From assembly GCA_047921175.1 (NCBI GenBank), contig JBLRWQ010000005.1:5812-69811 (forward strand): DNA of 64,000 nucleotides, in the 5' to 3' direction. The DNA comes from T1Sed10-7 sp047921175. GTDB taxonomy: Bacteria; Actinomycetota; Nitriliruptoria; Nitriliruptorales; Nitriliruptoraceae. The position numbers and the translations under genes were made by a program. A model generated the notes under the pieces. That model ran no database searches. It saw only the letters and a program-made list of their open reading frames with translations, and had not been told where the DNA came from. Each line of letters starts with the position of its first letter. Within the stretch, counting starts at the first letter, position 1. Of this stretch, positions 37,616 to 46,036 are shown one piece after another.

Positions 37616-39333
37616 CGTCGGCCCCGCAGGGGTGCGGCGAGCGCGGCGACGACCGCGTCGCTCGGCCGGAGCCGCTCGATGGCCTCGACCAGCGGCCGCC
37701 GCTCCTCGGCGACCCGGTCCGCCACCCGACGCTGCAGGTCGGCGTGCATGTCGGCCAGCAGGCGCTCGACGTTGTGTCTGCCGAGCACCTGGGTGAGGAC
37801 CCACTGGCTGGTGGCCGCGGCGCCGGCCGCGATACCGACCTCCCCGGCCGTCAGGCCGCCCGACACGCTGAACAGGACCAGGATCGCCGAGGTGGCCAGC
37901 GAGTTGATGGCCAGCGTGGCCCGCTGCGCCTGGCGCTTCCGGGGCTCGCCGACCTCCTCGAGCAGCGCGGTGGTCGCCACCTGCCAGTCGGCGACGAGAC
38001 GCTCGAGGTCGCCACGACGCGCCGCCGGGGCGGCGCGCAGGCCGGGCTCGTGGTCCAGCAGCGCGGCCCCGGCCCGGTCGGCCTCCAGGTCGCGCCGGAT
38101 GCGGGTGTGCGCGCGGTCGAGCAGCCGGTCGAGCACCCGGACCAGCTCCGTGGCGACCTCCGCCTGGATCCGGTCGGCCCGGTCGACGGGACGCAGCCCG
38201 AGCCGGTCGCGGACGAGGGCCCCCAGCTGGGTGGCGCTGGTCTGCACCCGGCTGAGCCACGCACTGCCGCCGACCAGCTGCCGCCAGCTGTCCAGGATCT
38301 CCGCCCGCAGGGACAGCCCCGCCTCCAGCTCCGCGTCCAGCTCCGTCGCGACCTCGCCGAAGCGGGCCGTGACCAGACCGCGGAGGCGGTCGGCGTGGTC
38401 GACCTCGACCTGCACGGCGGCGGCCAGGTCGGCCAGCTCGGCGGGCACCGCGGCCACGAGACCCCCGAGCGCGTGGGCACGGACGGCCCGGCGTCGCTCG
38501 AGCGGGGCCAGCTCGGCCAGCCAGGCCGACAGGGGCGTGGCCAGCGAGCGGGGCAGCTGGTCGTCGACCACCTCGGTGAGCGCGATCGTGACCCGTCGGG
38601 CCGGGGGGAGCGCATGGGCCTCGAGCAACCGGGTCGCATCCTCGAGCAGCTCGTCCCGGTGCGCGTCAGGGACCTGGGTGAGCACGAGGGCGAGCAGGGC
38701 CTGCCGCCTGGCCGCACGACGCAGGTAGCCCATCCCGACCTCATCGGCGTAGGTGCGGGCGGTAGCCAGCCACAGCCAGACGTCCGCGCCATCCAGCGCG
38801 CGGTCGGCGAGGTCGCGGTTGGCGTGCTCGACGGAGTCGATGTCGGGGGTGTCCAACAGCGCGATGCCGGCGGGCACCGACGTCGAGGTGGCGACCAGCA
38901 GGGTCCGCTCCCCCACCACCTGCGCGACCCGGGCTGCATCGACGCGGACGAGGCCGGGCAGCAGGCGATCGTCCGGCTCCAGCTCGGCGACGTCGTCCGG
39001 GTGGCAGACCAGGACCGGCGCGCGGGTCGTGGGACGGACGACCCCGGCGGGGCTGACCCGACGGCCGGCGAGGGTGTTGACCAGCGTCGACTTCCCGGCC
39101 CCGGACCCGCCCCCGACGACGACCAGCAGCGGCGCGTCCGGCGCGGCCGCCCGCCGCGCGACGCCCCGCAGGAGCCGCGCCACCCGGTCGCGTTCGCGAC
39201 GCAGCGCCGGCCCGTCCCCGGCGGACAGCACGAAGGCGAGCCCGTCCAGCTGGTCGGCCAGCAGCACGAGGTCCTCCGCACCCCGCGGCAGGCTGACCCC
39301 GTGGCCTGGGGTGGTCGGATCGTGCTCGGACAT
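37612..39333 (-). CDS. Dynamin-like membrane GTPase (first of a tandem pair)
   Basis: The 573-aa protein has P-loop VVVGGGSGAGKSTLVNTLAG (residues about 72-91), switch I RPTTRAP, G3 ALLDTPDIDSVEHAN and a divergent G4 TQVPD in place of TKxD. Long amphipathic helices follow. A hydrophobic hairpin lies near the C-terminus: INSLATSAILVLFSVSGG and GIAAGAAATSQWVLTQVLG. It pairs with the next gene by an ATGA overlap, like the two-dynamin operons of mycobacteria and Streptomyces. The ATG at 39333 is used; longer frames enter the divergent promoter region. Confidence 0.87.
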   Translation of the reverse strand: MSEHDPTTPGHGVSLPRGAEDLVLLADQLDGLAFVLSAGDGPALRRERDRVARLLRGVARRAAAPDAPLLVVVGGGSGAGKSTLVNTLAGRRVSPAGVVRPTTRAPVLVCHPDDVAELEPDDRLLPGLVRVDAARVAQVVGERTLLVATSTSVPAGIALLDTPDIDSVEHANRDLADRALDGADVWLWLATARTYADEVGMGYLRRAARRQALLALVLTQVPDAHRDELLEDATRLLEAHALPPARRVTIALTEVVDDQLPRSLATPLSAWLAELAPLERRRAVRAHALGGLVAAVPAELADLAAAVQVEVDHADRLRGLVTARFGEVATELDAELEAGLSLRAEILDSWRQLVGGSAWLSRVQTSATQLGALVRDRLGLRPVDRADRIQAEVATELVRVLDRLLDRAHTRIRRDLEADRAGAALLDHEPGLRAAPAARRGDLERLVADWQVATTALLEEVGEPRKRQAQRATLAINSLATSAILVLFSVSGGLTAGEVGIAAGAAATSQWVLTQVLGRHNVERLLADMHADLQRRVADRVAEERRPLVEAIERLRPSDAVVAALAAPLRGRR

Positions 39334-39523
39334 GGCGCAACTTCCGTGGTGGTGCCGGACGCCGGATGGGGCGTGCCGCACAGCCAAGCAGCGGTTGCCC
39401 ACGCCTGCTGCAGCCCGGAGCTGCACCGTCCCGGCTGCGGCCCGCGGTTCTCGGCCGGTGCCGTTCTCGTAGACTCCCGCGGTCCGACGCCCCACCGACC
39501 AGCCCGGACGGATCGAGCCGCCC

Positions 39524-40588
39524 GTGAGCGCCCGCCCCCGCACCCGCCGCCGCGAGGTGGTGGAGGCCATCGAGCAGGGTGCGGTCCTGCTGTCGGCCCG
39601 CGGGCAGGTGCTGGCGATCAACGACACGGCCCGCAGCCTCCTCGGGCTCGATCCGGACGACCGCACACGGACCGCCAAGGAGGTCCTGACCGCACCGGCG
39701 CTGGTGGACGCGGTCGAGGAGGTCACGGAGAGCCGGCGCGCCATCAGCCTCGATCTGGACCACGCGGGCACGCAGCTGCGGGCCAGCGTCTCGCTGGTCC
39801 GCGACGAGGTCCTGCTGCTGCTGACCGACCGGACCGAGGAGCACCGCGTCGAGCAGCTGCGCCGTGACTTCGTCGCCAACACCTCGCACGAGCTCAAGAC
39901 CCCGGTCGCCGCCATCCAGACCCTGGCCGAGGCGCTGGCCGTCGTGGCCGACGAGCAGCCCGACCGGGTCCCGGCACTGGTCGCCCGGCTGAACGGCGAG
40001 GCGACCCGCCTGGCGACCCTCGTCTACGACCTGCTGGACCTCCGCCGGCTCGAGGAGCGAGGCCCCCACGAGCGTGCCGCCGTTGACCTCGCCGAGGTGG
40101 TGCGCCGGGTCGTGGCCGGCCGGTTCGACCGGGCCCAGGCCGCAGGCGTCGAGGTGGTGGTGGACGCGCCGGACCACCTCGAGATCCCGGGCGCACGTGG
40201 CGACCTGGAGATGATCGTCCAGAACCTGCTCTCCAACGCCATCACCTACAACCACGAGGGCGGCACGGTGACCCTCACGGTCCGGCCCGTGGCGCAGGAC
40301 GACGGGGCACCGGCCGAGGCCGGCGGGATCCCGGGAGCGCAGGTGGAGCTGGTCGTGGAGGACACCGGCATCGGCATCCCGGAGGAGGACCTCACCCGCG
40401 TCTTCGAGCGCTTCTACCGCGTCGATGCGGCCCGGTCCCGGAGCACCGGCGGGACGGGGCTCGGGCTGTCCATCGTGCGCCACGCGGTCGAGCACCACCA
40501 GGGCAGCATCGAGCTGACCAGCGAGGTCGGCGTCGGCACCCGCTGCGTCGTCCGCCTGCCCGCCACCGAGGCCGTGCTGACCGGCTGA
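39524..40588 (+). CDS. PAS-containing sensor histidine kinase (PhoR-like), apparently soluble
   Basis: The 354-aa protein has an N-terminal PAS-like domain (IEQGAVLLSARGQVLAINDTAR ... VLLLLTDRTEEHRVEQL) and an H-box FVANTSHELKTPVAAIQTLA with phospho-acceptor His122. The HATPase domain has MIVQNLLSNAITYN, VEDTGIGIPEEDL, FERFYRVDAARSRSTGGTGLGLSIV. It is closest to PhoR-type kinases but lacks their membrane helices. No response regulator lies beside it in this window. The GTG start faces away from the GTPase operon. Confidence 0.88.
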   Translation: MSARPRTRRREVVEAIEQGAVLLSARGQVLAINDTARSLLGLDPDDRTRTAKEVLTAPALVDAVEEVTESRRAISLDLDHAGTQLRASVSLVRDEVLLLLTDRTEEHRVEQLRRDFVANTSHELKTPVAAIQTLAEALAVVADEQPDRVPALVARLNGEATRLATLVYDLLDLRRLEERGPHERAAVDLAEVVRRVVAGRFDRAQAAGVEVVVDAPDHLEIPGARGDLEMIVQNLLSNAITYNHEGGTVTLTVRPVAQDDGAPAEAGGIPGAQVELVVEDTGIGIPEEDLTRVFERFYRVDAARSRSTGGTGLGLSIVRHAVEHHQGSIELTSEVGVGTRCVVRLPATEAVLTG

Positions 40589-40608
40589 CCCCACGCCGCC
40601 CGAGCGAC

Positions 40609-40725
40609 CTAGCCGGCGTCGCGACGCTGCCGGGAGCGGCGCAGCACCAGCGCGATGCTCGCCGCCAGCCCACCCCACAGTGCGGCCATGGCCACCACCA
40701 TCGTGACGACCGCCGAGGTGCTCAT
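40609..40725 (-). CDS. MetS-like small subunit of an NSS amino-acid transporter, 38 aa
   Basis: The 38-codon frame starts at ATG 40725, after an AGGAGG. It encodes one membrane helix, MSTSAVVTMVVAMAALWGGL, followed by AASIALVLRRSRQRRD. Size, position and sequence match the small subunit (MetS family) that accompanies methionine/alanine NSS importers in Corynebacterium and relatives, where it is needed for MetP function. Its ATG overlaps the transporter stop (ATGA). It ends 20 bases from the convergent kinase gene. Confidence 0.88.
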   Translation of the reverse strand: MSTSAVVTMVVAMAALWGGLAASIALVLRRSRQRRDAG

Positions 40726-42275
40726 GCCGGACCTCCTGGGTGGTCGCTCGTGCTCTCGGCCTCGTCACCACCGGCGGCCGGGCCGGTGAGGGCGACACCT
40801 GCCGGCCACGGCGCGCGCGCGAGCAGCAGCCCGACGACCACCACGAGCACCACCAGCCCCCAGCCGAAGATGGCCAGGAACCACACCGGGTAGCCGCCGT
40901 ACGGCGCACCGACCTCGGTGAGCAGGTTGTCGATCACGATCCAGCCGAGCAGCAGCGGCGTGACGACCAGCAACGCCAGCGACCACCACAGCCCGAGCTT
41001 GATGTCGGAGACCCGATCGGCGTAGACACGCAACCGGGGGACCTCGCGCAGCAGCCAGGCGACCGCGATGACCTCGACGAGCCCGACCACGGCGATGCCG
41101 AAGCTGTTGATGAACCGGTCCACGACATCGAGGGTGTTGATGCCCCCGCCGGTGGCGTAGATGAGCGAGATCAGCGCCGTGCCACCGCCACCCAGCGCGA
41201 CCGCGGTGCGACGCGGCAGCTGGAACTTCTCCTGCATCGCGGACACGTAGGTCTCCACGATCGAGATCATCGAGGAGATCCCGGCCAGCACCAGCGACCC
41301 GAAGAACAGCACCCCGTAGAGCCCTGAGGGCCCCGGGATCAGCGAGATGATCGACGGGAAGCCGATGAAGGCCAGCCCGATCCCGGATCGGGCCACCTCG
41401 TCCACCGGCGTGCCGGCGCTGGCTGCCAGGAACCCGATCGCGGCGAAGACCCCGATGCCCGCGAGCAGCTCGAAGGAGGAGTTCGCGAACCCGGCGATGA
41501 AGGCGTTGCCGGTCAGGTCACGGTCCTGCGGCAGGTAGCTGGCGTAGGTGATCATGATCGCGAACCCGATGGACAGCGAGAAGAAGATCTGCCCGTAGGC
41601 CGCCACCCACACCGACGCGTCGGTGATACGCGACCAGTCCGGCTCGAACAGGGCGTTGAGCCCCTGGGCCGCACCGGGCAGCGTCACGGCCCGCACGACG
41701 ATGATGCCGAACAGCACCACCAGCAGCGGGATCAGCACCCGGTTGGCCCGCTCGATCCCGCGGCGGATCCCGCCGAACAGCACCGCCAGGGTGACCACCC
41801 ACACCAGGACCAACGGGACGAGCACCCCGAGCCGGAACCCCCCGAACGTGCCGGCGGCGCTGACGGCGAGGTAGTCCTCGAAGAAGAACGCCTCCGGATC
41901 GTCCCCCCAACGGGTCCCGATGGAGAACCACGCGTAGCCGCCGGCCCAGGCCACGACCACCGCGTAGTAGGTGGCGATCACGAAGGACACCGCGATCTGC
42001 CACCACCCGATCCACTCCGCCTTCGGGTGCAGCCGGGCCAGCGACAGCGGCGCGCTGCCGCGGTAGCGGTGCCCGATGGCGTACTCCATCACCAGGACCG
42101 GGATCCCGGCGGTCAGCAGCGCGAACAGGTAGGGGACGACGAACGCCCCGCCGCCGTTCTCCCAGGCGACGTAGGGGAACCGCCAGATGTTGCCGAGCCC
42201 GACGGCCGAGCCGATGGCCGCCAGCAGGAAGCCGGCGCGGGTGCCCCACTGCTCCCGGGGCTGGTCCACCACCAT
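40722..42275 (-). CDS. Sodium-dependent NSS-family amino-acid transporter (MetP-like)
   Basis: The 517-aa neurotransmitter:sodium symporter has about twelve helices. TM1 is GFLLAAIGSAVGLGNIWRFPYVAWENGGGAF (split), the Na+/substrate signature of LeuT-fold symporters. Later helices include FFSLSIGFAIMITYASYLPQD (unwound TM6-like), GVLFFGSLVLAGISSMISIVE and FINSFGIAVVGLVEVIAVAWL. The ATG at 42275 shares its A with the leuA TGA (TGATG), so it is cotranscribed with and coupled to leuA. MetP relatives import methionine or alanine; control by a leucine attenuator suggests a branched-chain substrate is possible here. Confidence 0.9.
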   Translation of the reverse strand: MVVDQPREQWGTRAGFLLAAIGSAVGLGNIWRFPYVAWENGGGAFVVPYLFALLTAGIPVLVMEYAIGHRYRGSAPLSLARLHPKAEWIGWWQIAVSFVIATYYAVVVAWAGGYAWFSIGTRWGDDPEAFFFEDYLAVSAAGTFGGFRLGVLVPLVLVWVVTLAVLFGGIRRGIERANRVLIPLLVVLFGIIVVRAVTLPGAAQGLNALFEPDWSRITDASVWVAAYGQIFFSLSIGFAIMITYASYLPQDRDLTGNAFIAGFANSSFELLAGIGVFAAIGFLAASAGTPVDEVARSGIGLAFIGFPSIISLIPGPSGLYGVLFFGSLVLAGISSMISIVETYVSAMQEKFQLPRRTAVALGGGGTALISLIYATGGGINTLDVVDRFINSFGIAVVGLVEVIAVAWLLREVPRLRVYADRVSDIKLGLWWSLALLVVTPLLLGWIVIDNLLTEVGAPYGGYPVWFLAIFGWGLVVLVVVVGLLLARAPWPAGVALTGPAAGGDEAESTSDHPGGPA

Positions 42276-44026
42276 CAGGCCGCGCGGTGCGCGCGGTTGG
42301 CCGCGCTCACGATGGCCCTCAGCGATGCGGTGACGATGCTCGGGTCGACCCCGACCCCCCAGAGCACCCGGTCGTCGATGGCGCACTCGATGTAGGCAGC
42401 GGCGGTGGCGTCCTCGCCGGCGGACATGGCGTGCTCGGAGTAGTCCAGCACCTCGACCTCGACGCCGTGGGTGGCCAGCGCATCGCAGAACCCGGCGATC
42501 GGGCCGTTGCCCTCGCCCTTGAGGGTGACCGGCTGGCCGCGGTCGAGCAGCTCGACCCACAGCTGGTCGACCCCGCCGTCGCCGGGGACGCCGCGGGTGC
42601 TGATGAGCCGGAACCGACCCCAGGGGGCCGCCTCCGAGGGCAGGTACTCGTCGGCGAAGATGCCGATCATCTCCGGGGAGGTGACCTCGCCGCCGTGGCT
42701 GTCGGTGCGCGCCTGGACGACGTGGCTGAACTCGATCTGCAACCGGCGCGGCAGGTCGAACTGGTGGTCGTTCTTCATCACGTAGGCCACGCCGCCCTTG
42801 CCGGACTGGGAGTTGACCCGGATGACGGCCTCGTAGGTCCGGCCGACGTCCTTGGGGTCGATCGGCAGGTAGGGCACGTCCCAGGTCATGTCCTCCAGCG
42901 GCACCCCCGCCGCGGCGGCATCACGCTCGAGCGCCTCCAGGCCCTTCTTGATCGCGTCCTGGTGGCTGCCGGAGAAGGCGGTGTAGACCAGATCGCCGCC
43001 CCACGGGTGTCGCTCGTGGACCGGCAGCTGGTTGGCGTACTCGACGGTGCGCCGGATGCCGTCGAGGTCGGACAGATCCAGCATCGGGTCGATGCCCTGG
43101 CTGAACAGGTTCATGCCCAGCGTGATCAGGTCGACGTTGCCGGTCCGCTCCCCGTTGCCGAACAGGCAGCCCTCGACCCGGTCCGCGCCGGCCATCACCC
43201 CGAGCTCCGCGGCGGCCACGGCGGTCCCCCGGTCGTTGTGGGGGTGCAGGGACAGCACGATCCGGTCCCGGTTCGGCAGGTGACGGTGCATCCACTCGAT
43301 GGAGTCGGCGTAGACGTTGGGGGTCGCCATCTCCACCGTGGCCGGCAGGTTCAGCACGATCGGCCGGTCGACGCTCGGCTCGAGCACGTCCATCACCGCG
43401 GCGCACACGTCCACGGCGAAGTCCAGTTCGGTGCCGGTGTAGGACTCCGGCGAGTACTGCCACAGGATGTCGGTGTCGGGCGTGACGACGTCCGCGTACT
43501 TACGGGCGGTCGTGGCACCGCGCACGGCGATGTCCCGGATGCCGGCACGGTCCAGCCCGAACACGACCCGACGCTGGGTCACCGAGGTGGAGTTGTAGAA
43601 GTGGACCATGGCGCGGTCGGCGCCGACCAGCGACTCGAAGGTCCGCTCGATCAGCTCGTCCCGGCACTGGGTCAGCACCTGGATCACGACGTCGTCGGGG
43701 ATCAGGTCCTGCTCGATCAGGTGCCGGACGAAGTCGAAGTCCGTCTGGCTGGCGGCGGGGAAGCCGACCTCGATCTCCTTGAAACCGAGCCGGACCAGCA
43801 GCTGGAACATCGCCAGCTTGCGCTGGCCGTCCATCGGGTCGATCAGGGCCTGGTTGCCGTCGCGCAGGTCGACCGCGGCCCACCTCGGCGCGCGCTCGAT
43901 GCGGCGGTCGGGCCAGGTCCGGTCGGGCAGTTCGACCGTGAGCTGCTCGTGGTAGGGCCGGTAGCGGTGCAACGGGAGCCCGGAGGGTTGCTGCACGGGC
44001 GTCCAGGACGGCGTGGACTCGCTCAT
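42275..44026 (-). CDS. leuA: 2-isopropylmalate synthase
   Basis: The 583-aa protein is a long-form LeuA: PRWAAVDLRDGNQALIDPMDG (catalytic/metal site), LVRLGFKEIEVGFPAASQTD, LSLHPHNDRGTAVAAAELG (His-x-His metal ligands), VEGCLFGNGERTGNVDLITL, and a C-terminal regulatory domain giving leucine feedback inhibition. It condenses 2-oxoisovalerate with acetyl-CoA as the first step of leucine synthesis. AGGAG precedes the ATG. An attenuator-like leader lies upstream. The next gene, an NSS transporter, starts on the leuA stop codon. Confidence 0.96.
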   Translation of the reverse strand: MSESTPSWTPVQQPSGLPLHRYRPYHEQLTVELPDRTWPDRRIERAPRWAAVDLRDGNQALIDPMDGQRKLAMFQLLVRLGFKEIEVGFPAASQTDFDFVRHLIEQDLIPDDVVIQVLTQCRDELIERTFESLVGADRAMVHFYNSTSVTQRRVVFGLDRAGIRDIAVRGATTARKYADVVTPDTDILWQYSPESYTGTELDFAVDVCAAVMDVLEPSVDRPIVLNLPATVEMATPNVYADSIEWMHRHLPNRDRIVLSLHPHNDRGTAVAAAELGVMAGADRVEGCLFGNGERTGNVDLITLGMNLFSQGIDPMLDLSDLDGIRRTVEYANQLPVHERHPWGGDLVYTAFSGSHQDAIKKGLEALERDAAAAGVPLEDMTWDVPYLPIDPKDVGRTYEAVIRVNSQSGKGGVAYVMKNDHQFDLPRRLQIEFSHVVQARTDSHGGEVTSPEMIGIFADEYLPSEAAPWGRFRLISTRGVPGDGGVDQLWVELLDRGQPVTLKGEGNGPIAGFCDALATHGVEVEVLDYSEHAMSAGEDATAAAYIECAIDDRVLWGVGVDPSIVTASLRAIVSAANRAHRAA

Positions 44027-44063
44027 GGTGCTGCTCCTGCTGAGGGTCGGTGGTGCTCGTCGC

Positions 44064-44103
44064 GACCGGCATCGCGGGACCCCCGCGGCGAGGATTGCCG
44101 GTC
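44064..44103 (-). promoter_or_regulatory. leuA attenuator hairpin
   Basis: Directly after the leader-peptide stop, GACCGGCA pairs with TGCCGGTC (outer 8-bp stem, 44064-44071 with 44096-44103). An inner 6-bp stem CGCGGG/CCCGCG lies at 44073-44078 and 44082-44087. The stop codon is one base from the outer stem, so a ribosome stalled at the Leu codons or released at the stop would change its folding. This is the layout of transcription attenuators; a T-run is lacking, so translational control remains possible. Confidence 0.75.
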
Positions 44104-44154
44104 CTACCCGACCTCGCCGCGGCGACGAAGGAGCAGCAGTCCGTCACAGCGCAT
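44104..44154 (-). CDS. leuL: leuA leader peptide MRCDGLLLLRRRGEVG
   Basis: The 16-codon frame encodes MRCDGLLLLRRRGEVG and stop: four consecutive Leu codons (CTG CTG CTC CTT) followed by Arg-rich RRRGEVG. This matches the known actinobacterial leuA leader peptides in Streptomyces and corynebacteria. The predicted promoter would start transcription about one base before this ATG, so it is probably translated from a leaderless RNA. An in-frame ATG at 44166 lies inside the -10 box and is unlikely to be used. Confidence 0.88.
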   Translation of the reverse strand: MRCDGLLLLRRRGEVG

Positions 44155-44161
44155 GCCGCGC

Positions 44162-44190
44162 AGCATACGGGATGTGCAGGCATCGGTCAT
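44162..44190 (-). promoter_or_regulatory. Predicted leuA promoter
   Basis: On the minus strand, ATGACC (44185-44190) and TATGCT (44162-44167) are separated by exactly 17 bases, close to TTGACA-17-TATAAT. The expected start site is about 44155, immediately before the leader-peptide ATG at 44154. Confidence 0.6.
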
Positions 44191-44312
44191 CCTCTGCCCC
44201 AGGCACCCATCGGGCCAGCCAGGGAGCCCCTGGCCCCGAACGGGTCAATGACCGTGCCGGCGGGCCGATGCGCCAGCGGCCACGGCGCCATCCCGACGCG
44301 GAGGAGGCCACG

Positions 44313-44771
44313 ATGCCCACCGAGACCGACACGATCCCCGACCTGACCGTGACCCTGGACGACGGCGCGACGACGACCCTGTCCCAACTGGCCGACGGGC
44401 ACCACCTGGTCGTGTTCTTCTACCCCAAGGCCTTCACCGGTGGGTGTACCGCCCAGGCCTGCCACTTCCGCGACCTCGGCGCGGAGTTCGCCGCGGCCGG
44501 TGCGCGCCGGGTGGGTGTCAGCCGCGACGACGTGGAGACCCAGGCACGCTTCTCCGACACCCACGGGTTCGACTTCCCCCTCATCGCCGACCCGGACGGC
44601 GCGGTCGCCAGGGCCTTCGGCGCCAAGCGACCCGGTCCCATCCCGAGCAAGCGGCAGACGATCGTGCTCCGCCCGGACCTGGCCGTCGCCACACGCATCG
44701 CGAGCGAGACGAACATGGACGCCCACGCCGACGACGCGTTGGCCTTCCTGCGCGCGCAGCAGGCCGGCTGA
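44313..44771 (+). CDS. bcp: Thioredoxin-dependent peroxiredoxin (BCP/PrxQ)
   Basis: The ATG at 44313 follows GGAGGAGG. The 152-aa peroxiredoxin has LVVFFYPKAFTGGCTAQACHF with peroxidatic Cys45 and resolving Cys50 (CxxxxC of the PrxQ/BCP group), then VGVSRDDVETQARFSDTHGF, FPLIADPDG and a C-terminal helix. It reduces hydroperoxides using thioredoxin. TTGGC-type catalytic Thr is present as FTGGC. It is divergent from the leuA leader. Confidence 0.92.
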   Translation: MPTETDTIPDLTVTLDDGATTTLSQLADGHHLVVFFYPKAFTGGCTAQACHFRDLGAEFAAAGARRVGVSRDDVETQARFSDTHGFDFPLIADPDGAVARAFGAKRPGPIPSKRQTIVLRPDLAVATRIASETNMDAHADDALAFLRAQQAG

Positions 44772-44849
44772 CCGGCCGGTCGGAGCGGGTGCCTCACGCG
44801 CTCGGAGCAGCCGGTCTACGGTGCACGCCACCGACAGACAGGAGGCGAG

Positions 44850-45605
44850 GTGGGCACCGAGACGGTCCGGTTCCCCGGCAGCACCGGCGCCCGGCTCGAG
44901 GGCGTGCTGCACACGCCTGAGGACCGGGCCCGCGGCAGCATCCTGCTGGCGCACTGCTTCACCTGCTCGAAGGACCTGCACACGATGACCCGTCTGGCCC
45001 GCGGGCTCGCCGACGCCGGCTATGCGGTGCTGCGGTTCGACTTCACCGGCCTCGGGACCTCGGAGGGCGACTTCGCCGAGACCTCGATCTCCAACGACGT
45101 CCGTGACCTCGTTGCGGCCGCGACCGCACTGATCGAGCGTGGCTACGGCCCGTGCGGCCTGCTGGGGCACAGCCTCGGCGGTGCGGCGGCGCTGCTCGCG
45201 GCGGCGCGGCTGCGCACCGTCCGCTCGGTCGTGGTCCTCGGCGCCCCGGCCACCGCGTCCCACGTCCGCCGACTGGTCGCCGAACAGGAGCCGACGATCC
45301 GTGCGGAGGGGCACGCCACGGTCACGATCGGCGGTCGCGCCTTCCCGATCGGTGTCGCCTTCCTCGACGACCTTCAGGCGCACGACGACCTCGACCACAT
45401 CACCGCGCTGGACCGTCCCCTGCTCGTGGTCCACGCCGTCGACGACGCCACCGTCGAGGTGGCGGAGGGGGAGCGCATCTTCGCCGCCGCGCGCCAGCCG
45501 AAGGGGTTCGTCCCGCTACTCAGGACCGACCACCTGCTGAGCGATCGGCCCGCAGCCGAGGCGGCACTCGACATCGTGACCGACTGGTTCCACCGGACCC
45601 TGTGA
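44850..45605 (+). CDS. Alpha/beta hydrolase of the OsmC-linked type, OsmC domain absent
   Basis: The 251-aa hydrolase has ILLAHCFTCSKDLHTMTRLARGL, RFDFTGLGTSEGDF, nucleophile elbow GLLGHSLGGAAALLAA, acid region LLVVHAVDDATV and a His in RTDHLLSDRP. The HCFTCSKDL block is characteristic of bifunctional hydrolase-OsmC proteins, whose C-terminal half is an organic-hydroperoxide-reductase-like OsmC domain. Here the protein ends after the hydrolase domain. The neighbouring peroxiredoxin fits an oxidative-stress theme. GAGG precedes the GTG at 44850. Confidence 0.85.
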   Translation: MGTETVRFPGSTGARLEGVLHTPEDRARGSILLAHCFTCSKDLHTMTRLARGLADAGYAVLRFDFTGLGTSEGDFAETSISNDVRDLVAAATALIERGYGPCGLLGHSLGGAAALLAAARLRTVRSVVVLGAPATASHVRRLVAEQEPTIRAEGHATVTIGGRAFPIGVAFLDDLQAHDDLDHITALDRPLLVVHAVDDATVEVAEGERIFAAARQPKGFVPLLRTDHLLSDRPAAEAALDIVTDWFHRTL

Positions 45606-46015
45606 GCACGGGGCGGCGGCGCCGACGACGCGGGCGGGGCGTGACGACCGGCGGGTGGTGGCGATCGCGACCGCGATCGCCCGTGCCGATCGTGTGGTGG
45701 TCGTCCCGGAGCTGGAGGTCTACAGCGAGCAGCTGCTGCCCGGTGACGTCGAACGGATCACGGAGGTGGCGCTCGCCCTCGCGGACGAGCAGCCCGGGGT
45801 CGTGCTGGCGGGGCTGTCCTTCCGCGGCAGCCTGGGCCTGCTGGCCGCCGCCGACCCACAGCTCGTGGACCAGGTCCGGCTGGTGGCGACGTTCGGTGCC
45901 TACGCCGACCTGGCGGGCGTCATCCAGGCGGTCACGACATGCGTGTCGCTGGTGGCGGACGAGCGCCTTCCTGCATGCGGTGCTCGAGGCACGCTGAGGT
46001 GGTGCCGCTCGCCCG
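45606..46015 (+). pseudogene. Remnant of an alpha/beta hydrolase-like gene
   Basis: The frame read from about 45625 (DDRRVVAIATAIARADRVVVVPELEVY ..., broken here) continues as PGVVLAGLSFRGSLGLLAAADPQ and VATFGAYADLAGVIQAVTT, a clear fragment of a larger alpha/beta-hydrolase-like protein with a GxSxxG elbow. It has no convincing start or ribosome-binding site. Near 45960 the reading appears to shift: the +1 frame gives AFLHAVLEAR and then a stop. Both ends of the parent protein are missing, so it is most likely a decayed gene filling the gap 45606-46036. An intact 139-aa ORF could begin at the GTG at 45655. Confidence 0.5.
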
Positions 46016-46036
46016 GGACGGCCCGCTGGTCGTGGT

